In this document: positions 7,122 to 14,367 of the stretch, in pieces
Numbering within the stretch: the stretch's first letter is position 1
How the letters are laid out: each line of letters begins with the position of its first letter
Origin: Lachnoclostridium sp.
Lineage (GTDB): Bacteria > Bacillota_A > Clostridia > Lachnospirales > Lachnospiraceae
Length of the DNA stretch: 14,367 nucleotides
Direction of reading: 5' to 3'
Assembly (NCBI GenBank): GCA_015057755.1
Contig: SVDR01000055.1
Span: 1 to 14,367 of the forward strand
Notes under the pieces: generated by a model
The model's input: the letters and a program-made list of their open reading frames with translations, nothing else
Database searches by the model: none
Told to the model about the DNA's origin: nothing
Translations under genes and position numbers: made by a program

Positions 7122-10100
7122 CTATTTATCAAGATCATTTTCGATCAGATTTACAGAAACAAGAGTGGAAACACCCTTCTCCTGCATGGTAATACCGTAC
7201 AGACGGTCTGCCGCAACCATGGTTCCACGTCTGTGAGTAATAACAATAAACTGCGTATCTTTTGTCAGTTTATGTAAGTATTTTGCGTAACGGTCAACGT
7301 TAGAATCGTCCAAAGCTGCCTCGATCTCGTCTAACAGACAGAACGGAGACGGTTTCAGATTCTGAATGGCGAATAACAGTGAAATCGCTGTCAGGGCCTT
7401 TTCACCACCGGACATCTGCATCATATTGACCAGTTTCTTTCCCGGAGGCTGCGCAATGATCTGAATTCCTGCTTCCAGAATATCCTCATCCTGCACCAGT
7501 TCCAGGGTTCCGTGGCCGCCGCCAAACAGTTCCTTAAATACTTTGTCAAACTCTGTACGGATCTCTGCAAACTTTTCCGAGAACTGTCTGCGCATTCCCG
7601 CATCCAGCTCCTCAATAATATGATAGAGCGCTTCCTGCGCGGCTACAAGATCATCATGCTGTGTTTTCATGAATGTGTAGCGCTCGGAAACTTCCTTATA
7701 ATCTTCAATGGCATTGACATTGACATGACCAAGAGCGCGGATGCTGTTTTTGCGCTCATTGATCTGTTTCTTCATCTCAGAAACAGAAGTCAGTGAATCA
7801 TCTTTGAGAGCTTCTGCTGTCGAGTATGTCAATTCATACTCGCTCCACATGTAATCCACGAAGGAATCACGCTTTTCTTCCTGCTTTTCCCTCTGATTCT
7901 GTAGTCGGAACAATTCCTTATCCAGTGCAGAAATACGTTCGGAAAGCTCTTCCCGCTTATCGAAGAACTGTTTCTGCCCCGCCGTCTTTTCCTCTTTGGA
8001 AGTCTGCGCGAGCTTTATCTCTTCCTTATACGCATCTGCCTGCTGACGGAATCCGTCAATCTGAATCTTCAAGGATTCAATCTCATTCTGCTTCTCTTGG
8101 ACTGCCTGAACACTGCCCTGAGTTCCATCTCCCAGAGACACTTTTTCAGCCTCGAGACGTTCTTTCTCTTCCTTGACACGCTTGAGATTCTCTTCCATAA
8201 AGGAATCCTGCTGGATCAAACCGTGAGAACGCAGCTGTACATCGGAAAGCTCCCTGGATGCTGCCTCACGGGCTTCTTTCGCCTCCTCCAGCGCTTTGCT
8301 GTCACTGGCAATCCTGTCATTACGCTCCGAATTCTCCGTTTCAAGAAGATCCATGTCCGCAACAATGCTTTGAATGTTTGCCTTCATCTCATTCATCTGC
8401 TCTTCCAGCTGGGCATTTTCAAGGTTCATGTCTACGGAAGACTCCGATAACTCCTCTTTCTTCTGCTTCAACTGCTCCAAAGAGATTCTGGCTGTATTTT
8501 CTTCCAGATACTTGGTCTGGAGTTCTTTATTGGCTCTTGTCAGGTCAAACGTCTTTTCTTCCAGAAGACTCTCTTTAAAGACCAGTTCCTTCTGGATCAC
8601 ATCAACCTGTTCCAGTGCTTTCTTGCACGCCTCCTCCAGCTCATCCATCTCTCGCTTTCTTCCGAGCAGATTGCTGGAATTTTTAAATGCACCGCCACTC
8701 ATGGAACCGCCCGGACTTAACAACTCACCGTCCGGAGTTACAATACGGATCGACTGACGGTATTTTCTGGAAATTGCAATGGCATGATCAATATGATCCA
8801 CCACCAGAACGCGACCAAGCAGATACTGAACCAGTCCCTGATATTTCTTCTGGGCATGTACCAGTTCGGAGGCAAGTCCAATGACTCCTGCTTCCTGTAA
8901 TGCCTGTTTCTGTTCAAAACCTCCGCGACCGGAAATCGCAGTGAGCGGAAGGAATGTAGCACGGCCAAATTTATTTTTCTTTAAGTGTTCGATCAGTATC
9001 TTCGCCGTCTGTTCAGAATCTGTCACGACGTTCTGAATACTGCCTCCAAGTGCAGTTTCGATCGCAATCTCATATTCCTTTGGAACATCGATCAGATCTG
9101 CCACCACACCGTGTATGCCTTTAACCCGGTCTTTGCATTCCATGACACGGCGGATACTGTTTCCGTATCCGTCATATCGCTCTGTCAAGTTACGAAGCGA
9201 TTCCAGCTTTGTAAAGGCGGTATGATACGCCTGCTGCTGATTATTTAGCTCTTTGTTTAAGCTCTGGATTTCCTCCGTCGCCGTATCAACTTCAATTTCA
9301 AGGCTGTCTGCCAGATCCAGAAGTTCTCCGATGCGCACATCGATCTGTTCTAAAAGATCTTCCTGTTCTTTGATCTGGATGTCCCAGTTTTCCTCATCAG
9401 TGCGAACTCTCAGGATCTTTTGAACCACTTCCGATCTGCGAACCTGAATCTGTTCCAGCATGGTATCGAAACGCTGTTTCTTTACCGAAAGCTTTGATTT
9501 ATCATTTAATGCTGCGATCAAAGCTGCTTTGTCTTCTTCAATCGACTGCTCCAAACCATCAACAAGGATCGCCGCATTGGTCAATGCAGCTTCAGCCTTT
9601 GACAGGGCTGCTTTCATCACGTCGACTTCACCGGAAAGTGCGTCTCGCTGCGCCTGATAACGTCTTCTGCTGTCCTCTTTTTCGTTAATCTCTGCTTCGA
9701 TCGCCATGATACGCTGTCTGATATGCTCTGCATTTATCTCCTCTGCACGGATCTGTTCATGAAGCACTCCGATCCGGCCTTCCAGATTGCCCGCCTGAAG
9801 CGATGCCTCATTGGCTGCATTCTGTTTTTCGGAGATCATGCTGTCCAAAGCATAAATCTCTTCTGACAGCTTATCATACTCTAATTTCATCTGTTCTGAC
9901 TCGTTTCTGGAATCCTCCATATCCCCGGAAACAACCGCTTCCTTCTCGCGAAGCTCCGCAAGATTCTTCTGGATGATCTCATTTTCAGCCAGGAACAGGT
10001 TTACATCATAATGCTTTAATTCTTCTCTTAATCGAAGAAATTCTTTTGCGGCAGCCGCCTGCTTTTCCAGCGGACCCACCTGCTTTTCCAACTCGCTCAG

Positions 10101-10682
10101 AATATCGCTGACACGGATCAGATTCTGCTTCTCATCCTCCAGCTTCTTCTGGGCAATATGCTTTCTGCGTTTGAATTTTACAATTCCTGCAGCCTCATCA
10201 AACAACTCACGTCGGTCTTCCGGACGGCCGCTTAAAATCTTATCGATCTGACCCTGTCCGATAATCGAATAGCCTTCCTTACCGATACCGGTATCATAAA
10301 ACAGCTCGTTAATATCCTTTAATCTGCACGGACTTCCGTTAAGCAGGTACTCACTTTCACCTGATCGGTAAATACGTCTTGAAACCGTTACCTCATCAAA
10401 ATCAATGGCCAGTTTATGGTCCGAGTTGTCCAGCGTGATCGCAACATAGGCAAAACCCTGTGGCTTTCTCGTCTCGGTGCCGGCAAAAATTACATCCTGC
10501 ATGCTGGAACTTCTGAGCTGTTTGACTTTCTGCTCGCCAAGCACCCAGCGGACAGCATCTGCAACATTGCTCTTACCGCTTCCGTTCGGACCTACAATGC
10601 CGGTAATACCATTGTGGAATTCAAACACGATCTTATTTGCAAACGATTTAAAACCTTGTACTTCAATACTCTTTAAATACAT
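7122..10682 (-). CDS. smc: Chromosome segregation/condensation ATPase SMC
   Basis: A full-length 1186-residue bacterial SMC protein, the ATPase of the SMC-ScpAB condensin that compacts and segregates the chromosome. The N-terminal head carries Walker A GPNGSGKS (31-38). A long coiled coil of Glu/Lys/Gln-rich heptads runs from about 170 to 510. The hinge covers about 520-665 and includes the glycine-rich PGGSMSGG stretch. The returning coiled coil covers about 670-1000. The C-terminal head has the ABC signature SGGEK (1091-1095), Walker B CLLDE (1115-1119) and a THRRG D/H-loop region. No internal frameshift is seen. The start is preceded by AGGA about 10 bases upstream, a moderate ribosome site, within the 12-base gap after rnc. 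It is translated as part of the rnc-smc-ftsY-ilvA run. Confidence 0.98.
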   Translation of the reverse strand: MYLKSIEVQGFKSFANKIVFEFHNGITGIVGPNGSGKSNVADAVRWVLGEQKVKQLRSSSMQDVIFAGTETRKPQGFAYVAITLDNSDHKLAIDFDEVTVSRRIYRSGESEYLLNGSPCRLKDINELFYDTGIGKEGYSIIGQGQIDKILSGRPEDRRELFDEAAGIVKFKRRKHIAQKKLEDEKQNLIRVSDILSELEKQVGPLEKQAAAAKEFLRLREELKHYDVNLFLAENEIIQKNLAELREKEAVVSGDMEDSRNESEQMKLEYDKLSEEIYALDSMISEKQNAANEASLQAGNLEGRIGVLHEQIRAEEINAEHIRQRIMAIEAEINEKEDSRRRYQAQRDALSGEVDVMKAALSKAEAALTNAAILVDGLEQSIEEDKAALIAALNDKSKLSVKKQRFDTMLEQIQVRRSEVVQKILRVRTDEENWDIQIKEQEDLLEQIDVRIGELLDLADSLEIEVDTATEEIQSLNKELNNQQQAYHTAFTKLESLRNLTERYDGYGNSIRRVMECKDRVKGIHGVVADLIDVPKEYEIAIETALGGSIQNVVTDSEQTAKILIEHLKKNKFGRATFLPLTAISGRGGFEQKQALQEAGVIGLASELVHAQKKYQGLVQYLLGRVLVVDHIDHAIAISRKYRQSIRIVTPDGELLSPGGSMSGGAFKNSSNLLGRKREMDELEEACKKALEQVDVIQKELVFKESLLEEKTFDLTRANKELQTKYLEENTARISLEQLKQKKEELSESSVDMNLENAQLEEQMNEMKANIQSIVADMDLLETENSERNDRIASDSKALEEAKEAREAASRELSDVQLRSHGLIQQDSFMEENLKRVKEEKERLEAEKVSLGDGTQGSVQAVQEKQNEIESLKIQIDGFRQQADAYKEEIKLAQTSKEEKTAGQKQFFDKREELSERISALDKELFRLQNQREKQEEKRDSFVDYMWSEYELTYSTAEALKDDSLTSVSEMKKQINERKNSIRALGHVNVNAIEDYKEVSERYTFMKTQHDDLVAAQEALYHIIEELDAGMRRQFSEKFAEIRTEFDKVFKELFGGGHGTLELVQDEDILEAGIQIIAQPPGKKLVNMMQMSGGEKALTAISLLFAIQNLKPSPFCLLDEIEAALDDSNVDRYAKYLHKLTKDTQFIVITHRRGTMVAADRLYGITMQEKGVSTLVSVNLIENDLDK

Positions 10683-10694
10683 TCTTCAAAATTC

Positions 10695-11378
10695 CTACTT
10701 TTTCAATTCGCAGATACCGTGGTATGCGGCCACCTGTTCTGCGGCTTTTTTCGTACGTCCGATACCGCGGCCGATCACACGGCCTCCGATCTTCACACAC
10801 ACTTCAAAAGTCTTATTGTGGTCCGGACCCTCCTCTTTCAGAAGCTCATAGACCAGGCTGTCCTTGAATTCCGCCTGTACCATCTCCTGTAAGATAGTTT
10901 TGCTATCATAAAAGAGCTGTTTATGTTCGATATCGTTTAAAATAAAACGCAGAACAAACTCTTTTGCATTAGCAAGACCACCATCAAGATAAATAGCTCC
11001 GATCACAGCTTCCATAGCATCAGAAACAACAGACGGACGTTTTCTTCCCCCTGTTTGATCTTCGCCTTTTCCTAAAAATAAATAATCTCCAAGAGAGATC
11101 GCTTCCGCACAATATGCCAGCGTCGGTTCACAGACCAGACTTGCACGGAGTTTTGTCATCTCACCTTCCGGCATCGTCGGATAGTTTTTAAACAGAAAAT
11201 CACTGGAAAGAAGTTCCAGAACCGCATCGCCTAAAAACTCCAGACGCTCATTACACTTCGATTTGTCCCAATGCTTTTCATTGGCATAAGAGCTGTGTGT
11301 CAGCGCATGACTCAGAAGACGTTCATTTTTAAAGGAATAACCGATGGTATTTTGAAGTTCCTTTAATTTTATATCCAA
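10695..11378 (-). CDS. rnc: Ribonuclease III (probable TTG start)
   Basis: A 227-residue double-strand-specific endoribonuclease that processes rRNA precursors and structured mRNAs. The RIII domain has the signature ERLEFLGDAVLEL. Acidic residues E44, E47, D51, D120 and E123 keep the spacing of E. coli E38, E41, D45, D114 and E117, so catalysis should be intact. A double-stranded RNA binding domain (about 155-225) ends the protein. The start is decided by the ribosome site: GAGGTG, an exact piece of the anti-Shine-Dalgarno complement, ends 6 bases before a TTG at 11378. The next upstream in-frame candidates are a GTG at 11387, which lies inside that ribosome site, and a GTG at 11420, which lies inside a hairpin. 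No ATG is available. Downstream smc follows after 12 bases. Confidence 0.9.
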   Translation of the reverse strand: MDIKLKELQNTIGYSFKNERLLSHALTHSSYANEKHWDKSKCNERLEFLGDAVLELLSSDFLFKNYPTMPEGEMTKLRASLVCEPTLAYCAEAISLGDYLFLGKGEDQTGGRKRPSVVSDAMEAVIGAIYLDGGLANAKEFVLRFILNDIEHKQLFYDSKTILQEMVQAEFKDSLVYELLKEEGPDHNKTFEVCVKIGGRVIGRGIGRTKKAAEQVAAYHGICELKK

Positions 11379-11402
11379 TTCTTCCACCTCTTTTATAAAT
11401 GG

Positions 11403-11433
11403 AAAACAAGGTGTCACCACAGGGAGACACCTT
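11403..11433 (-). terminator. Hairpin between acpP and rnc, weak terminator or attenuator
   Basis: On the minus strand AAGGTGTC and GACACCTT form an 8-bp stem around a 10-base loop, followed by GTTTTCC. The T-run is short (four), so termination is probably partial. It begins 17 bases after the acpP stop and ends about 25 bases before the rnc start. It could lower rnc-smc-ftsY-ilvA relative to the abundant acpP message, protect the acpP 3' end, or serve as a processing site. Confidence 0.6.
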
Positions 11434-11450
11434 ACTTTCCACAGGATTGA

Positions 11451-11681
11451 CTAATTTAACGCATTCTTGATCTGTTCTACTGCATCGCCTACGCTTACGA
11501 TCTTTTCAGCTGCTTCAGTCGGGATTTCAATATCGAATTCCTCTTCGATACCCATCACGATCTGGAATACATCCAGGGAGTCAGCTCCTAAATCATCTAC
11601 AAATGTGGTGTTCATTGTGATTTCTTCCGGATCGATGTTGAGCACCTCTGCGATAATCTGCTGTAATTTTTCAAACTCCAT
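11451..11681 (-). CDS. acpP: Acyl carrier protein
   Basis: A 76-residue acidic carrier protein of fatty-acid synthesis. The attachment serine for 4'-phosphopantetheine is S35 in the GADSLD motif. The protein has the length and helical acidic pattern of type II acyl carrier proteins. The ATG at 11681 is preferred because AGAGAGG ends 9 bases upstream. An in-frame ATG at 11690 directly abuts that Shine-Dalgarno (zero spacing) and would add three residues. The gene follows plsX by 48 bases without a terminator, so the two are probably co-transcribed. This fits PlsX using acyl-ACP as substrate. A hairpin separates it from rnc. Confidence 0.96.
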   Translation of the reverse strand: MEFEKLQQIIAEVLNIDPEEITMNTTFVDDLGADSLDVFQIVMGIEEEFDIEIPTEAAEKIVSVGDAVEQIKNALN

Positions 11682-11729
11682 AATTTCCATCCTCTCTGAT
11701 TTTAAAATTAGTTAAATCTTATTTCTAAT

Positions 11730-12746
11730 TTAATTTATATTATCCTTAGGTGCCAGACATTCGCCAACCTTTTCGTTGATCGCCTGTTCCTTGAAGGAAA
11801 TACACTGAATAATCGAGTTCTTTACTTCAATGGAAGTGGAACTGCCGTGGCACTTCACCACAAGTCCCTTCAGTCCAAGAAGCGGAGCACCGCCTAAATT
11901 GCTCGCATCAAAACTCTTTAATGTCTCCTTTAATGCCGGCTTGATCAGAACCGCACCGATCTTCGTCCGGAGAGAAGACATCAGGCTCTTCTTTACCTTG
12001 GAAAGAAGTGTCAATGCAACACCCTCGTACATCTTTAAGATCACATTGCCCACAAAAGCTTCACACACAATAACATCTGCGTAGCCGCTCGGAATGTCTC
12101 TTGCCTCAATGCTGCCGATAAAATTGATATCGTCACACGCTTTTAAGAGCGGGAATGTCTCTTTCACAAGAGCATTGCCCTTTTCCTCTTCTGCACCGTT
12201 ATTGACGATCGCAACTTTCGGGTTCTTAATCCCCATCACATGCTCCATATAAATAGAGCCCATCTTTGCGAACTGTACCAGATGTGCAGGTCTCGCATCC
12301 ACGTTTGCGCCACAGTCGATCAGTAAAGAGAAACCATTGGCACTTTCTGTCGGGATCAACGGTGCAAGCGGTGCACGGTCGACACCTTTTACTCTTCCGA
12401 CGATCACCTGACCGCCTACCAGAAGCGCACCTGTGCTTCCGGATGAAACAAATCCGTCTGCCTCTCCATTCTTGATCAGATTCATACCAACAACGATGGA
12501 AGAATCTTTCTTTCTGCGGATCGCATTTACCGGAGGCTCACTGGTCTCGATCACCTCACTGGCATGTACAACGGAGATCTGCTCATCGTTATATTTATAT
12601 TTTGTCAGTTCTGCTTTAATGACATCTTCTTTTCCAACCAGGATTACCTGTATGTCTTTTCGCTCATTGACCGCTTCAACCGCACCCTGCACCTGCGCAG
12701 CCGGTGCGTTGTCGCCGCCCATAGCGTCTACAACAATTTTGATCAT
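11730..12746 (-). CDS. plsX: Phosphate acyltransferase PlsX
   Basis: A 338-residue peripheral membrane enzyme that converts acyl-ACP and inorganic phosphate to acyl-phosphate and ACP. The product is the acyl donor for PlsY in the first step of phosphatidic acid synthesis. The family start VVDAMGGDNAP is at residues 5-15, and the protein is collinear with PlsX along its whole usual length, including the central SSGSTGALLVGG and FVGNVILK segments. The ATG is preceded by AGGGAG about 10 bases upstream. A good promoter lies in the 103-base gap after hom, so it is likely the first gene of a plsX-acpP-rnc-smc-ftsY-ilvA unit. The usual fabD/fabG-type neighbours found in Bacillus are absent here. Confidence 0.97.
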   Translation of the reverse strand: MIKIVVDAMGGDNAPAAQVQGAVEAVNERKDIQVILVGKEDVIKAELTKYKYNDEQISVVHASEVIETSEPPVNAIRRKKDSSIVVGMNLIKNGEADGFVSSGSTGALLVGGQVIVGRVKGVDRAPLAPLIPTESANGFSLLIDCGANVDARPAHLVQFAKMGSIYMEHVMGIKNPKVAIVNNGAEEEKGNALVKETFPLLKACDDINFIGSIEARDIPSGYADVIVCEAFVGNVILKMYEGVALTLLSKVKKSLMSSLRTKIGAVLIKPALKETLKSFDASNLGGAPLLGLKGLVVKCHGSSTSIEVKNSIIQCISFKEQAINEKVGECLAPKDNIN

Positions 12747-12779
12747 CTATCTCTTGCTCCCTGTCTAAATCTACAACTA

Positions 12780-12808
12780 ATCATACTAGATAAGATGTAC
12801 AAAATCAA
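12780..12808 (-). promoter_or_regulatory. Sigma-A promoter of the plsX operon
   Basis: On the minus strand TTGATT (12808-12803) and TATGAT (12785-12780) are separated by exactly 17 bases, with transcription expected near 12773. An imperfect 13-base dyad, CTAGTATGATTAG, covers the -10 box, but it does not convincingly match the FapR operator. There is no clear terminator after hom upstream, so some readthrough from hom is possible. Confidence 0.75.
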
Positions 12809-12849
12809 TAGGTTTTTACCAAAAATCAATCGCGCATTTGTATACAATG

Positions 12850-14139
12850 CTAACCGTATACACGAATTCTGCCGCAAACCTCTTTAATTGCAGACATTCC
12901 GCTTAAAATCATCAGTGCATTATTAAAATCCTGTTCGAGGACAGAACCGGTCGTGATAACCAGTTCCTGCGCGCCGTCTTTCGTATATTTGGAATATACC
13001 TGATCGATCATAACGTCATTATTTCCCATGACACTGGCAATATTCGCAAGTGTACCCGGACGCTCAGAAACTCTCAGACGCAGGAAGAAACGGCTCTTTG
13101 TCTCTTCAATCTTTTTAACAGGCATCTTCTTATAGGCCAGACCGCCATTCCAGCCACAGTTATCATGAAGAATATTGCGGACTACCGTGATCGCGTCACC
13201 CATAACCGCACTGGCAGTCGGCATCTTACCAGCACCGCGTCCCATAAACATAGCATCATCGCATGCCTCTCCATGCAGAAATACTGCGTTAAAAGAATCT
13301 CTGACAGATGCCAGCGGATGATGATTCGGGATCAGCATCGGGTGAACCTTCACTTCGATCTTTCCTCCATCCGCTTTTGCAATACCGACGAGCTTGATCA
13401 CATAACCAAACTCCTTTGCATAATACATATCGTCCGCCGTAATTTTTGTAATGCCTTCTGTATAAACATCAGAAAATACCACTTCTGAGTTGTACGCCAA
13501 AGATGCCATGATCGCCATCTTACGTCCTGCATCATAACCTTCCACATCCGCAGTCGGGTCAGCTTCCGCATAACCTAACTCCGTTGCCTTGGCAAGGGCC
13601 TCCTCATAGTCCATGCCTTCTTCCGTCATCTTTGTCAGAATGTAGTTCGTTGTACCATTGACAATGCCCATGATCTCCGTAATCAGGCTGGCTGTCATAT
13701 TCTGCTTCAACGGACGGATGATCGGGATCGCACCTGCCACAGCCGCCTCAAACTGAAGGTCTACATCGCGTTCTTCTGCCATGGTAAGCAGTTCCTGACC
13801 ATGCTCCGCCAGCAGATCTTTATTGGCTGTAACGACCTGTTTACCGGCCAGGATTGCCTGTGTGATATATGTCTTTGCCGGTTCTATACCACCCATCACT
13901 TCGATAACAAGCTGGATTTCCTCGTCATGTAAGATTTCTTCCCAGTTATCGGTCAGAACTTCCTGCGGAATCCCTTCTCTTTTCTTGGTAATGTCGCGCA
14001 CCAGCACTTTTTTAATCTCCAGTTTGCCTCCGGCTTTCTGGATCATCTCATCCTCGAGCATTCCGGAAAGCGCATATACGCCGCTTCCCACTGTTCCGGC
14101 ACCAAGAAGGGCCGCCTTAATCACGTTATTATCCTTCAT
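12850..14139 (-). CDS. hom: Homoserine dehydrogenase with ACT domain
   Basis: A 429-residue enzyme reducing aspartate semialdehyde to homoserine with NAD(P)H, the branch point leading to threonine and methionine. The Rossmann motif GAGTVGSG is at 13-20, with TANKDLL at 104-110. The family signature around GYAEADPTADVEGYDAGRK includes E192, D198, D203 and K207, spaced exactly as the yeast active-site residues E208, D214, D219 and K223. An ACT domain (about 350-427) suggests threonine feedback inhibition, known for this architecture. The ATG at 14139 is preferred since AAAGGG ends 9 bases upstream. An in-frame ATG at 14148 touches that site with no spacing. It lies between the rpmF terminator and the plsX promoter. 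Its own promoter is unclear: a TATAAA lies upstream in AT-rich sequence without a good -35. Confidence 0.96.
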   Translation of the reverse strand: MKDNNVIKAALLGAGTVGSGVYALSGMLEDEMIQKAGGKLEIKKVLVRDITKKREGIPQEVLTDNWEEILHDEEIQLVIEVMGGIEPAKTYITQAILAGKQVVTANKDLLAEHGQELLTMAEERDVDLQFEAAVAGAIPIIRPLKQNMTASLITEIMGIVNGTTNYILTKMTEEGMDYEEALAKATELGYAEADPTADVEGYDAGRKMAIMASLAYNSEVVFSDVYTEGITKITADDMYYAKEFGYVIKLVGIAKADGGKIEVKVHPMLIPNHHPLASVRDSFNAVFLHGEACDDAMFMGRGAGKMPTASAVMGDAITVVRNILHDNCGWNGGLAYKKMPVKKIEETKSRFFLRLRVSERPGTLANIASVMGNNDVMIDQVYSKYTKDGAQELVITTGSVLEQDFNNALMILSGMSAIKEVCGRIRVYG

Positions 14140-14210
14140 ACTTGTCATCCCTTTCGTTGCTTTCGTGATTTAATATTTTATACTTTTAATTGATTAAATT
14201 CTATAGTTTG

Positions 14211-14247
14211 AAAAAAGACGGATTATTCTTTTCAGAACACCCGTCTT
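14211..14247 (-). terminator. Intrinsic terminator after rpmF
   Basis: On the minus strand AAGACGG pairs with CCGTCTT, followed by TTTT. Inside, TTCT-GAAA-AGAA adds a second short stem with a stable GAAA loop. It starts 12 bases after the rpmF stop codon and separates rpmF from hom. Confidence 0.85.
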
Positions 14248-14259
14248 CAAAATTCATAA

Positions 14260-14367
14260 TTAAGCCTCAACCTTAACGATTTCGCGCTTGTTGTAGCTAC
14301 CGCATGCTTTGCACACTCTGTGCGGCATCATTAACTCGCCACACTTGCTGCACTTTACTAAGTTCGG
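14260..14367 (-). CDS. rpmF: 50S ribosomal protein L32, C-terminal part (cut by window edge)
   Basis: Only the last 35 codons are inside the window; the start lies beyond the end of the supplied sequence. The fragment ends in KREIVKVEA and carries the two cysteine pairs KCSKCG and VCKACG, the zinc-ribbon form of L32 (the C+ type). The segment MMPHRVC between them is typical of this protein. It is a small structural component of the large ribosomal subunit. In many bacteria rpmF is next to plsX; here hom and a terminator lie between them. Confidence 0.95.
   Translation of the reverse strand, partial: PNLVKCSKCGELMMPHRVCKACGSYNKREIVKVEA

Noticed and set aside
12778..12792. FapR-type operator over the plsX promoter
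   Set aside because: The dyad CTAGTATGATTAG is imperfect and does not match the longer FapR palindrome well enough to call.
12824..12848. Terminator after hom
   Set aside because: A short GCATT/AATGC stem with a bulge lies just past the stop codon, but no T-run follows it directly.

Overview
The window looks like chromosomal core sequence from a Gram-positive anaerobe of class Clostridia, most likely a Lachnospiraceae gut bacterium. The reasons are the gene order rpmF / plsX-acpP-rnc-smc-ftsY, strong purine-rich Shine-Dalgarno sites, a T-box leader in front of thrS, many short intrinsic terminators, and protein wording typical of that family. The family assignment is inference from the sequence alone. 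All eleven genes lie on the minus strand, so transcription runs from high to low coordinates. No plus-strand gene is supported. I see no transposon, phage, CRISPR array, tRNA or rRNA. Layout in transcription order: (1) the 3' end of rpmF (ribosomal protein L32), closed by an intrinsic terminator. (2) hom, homoserine dehydrogenase, in a slot where rpmF and plsX are often adjacent. (3) A good sigma-A-type promoter followed by plsX, acpP, rnc, smc, ftsY and ilvA. These combine phospholipid/fatty-acid synthesis, RNA processing, chromosome condensation, membrane-protein targeting and threonine deamination. The last four genes are only 4 to 12 bases apart, and a hairpin between acpP and rnc may tune expression of the second half. 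A strong terminator follows ilvA. (4) A CLC-family anion transporter with a histidine-rich tail and motifs resembling the fluoride-type CLC branch. (5) A promoter embedded in nested inverted repeats, a threonine-type T-box leader and thrS, closed by a terminator. (6) A zinc-dependent medium-chain dehydrogenase with its own promoter and terminator. A threonine thread runs through the region: hom feeds threonine synthesis, ilvA consumes threonine, and thrS charges tRNA-Thr under a tRNA-Thr-sensing leader. thrS and ilvA also share an identical 19-base translation-start region. I do not see a novel defence or mobile system. The points worth checking are small-scale: the nested operator-like repeats over the thrS promoter, the His-rich transporter tail, the acpP-rnc hairpin, and several start-codon corrections (dehydrogenase, CLC protein, rnc, acpP, hom) supported by Shine-Dalgarno placement.
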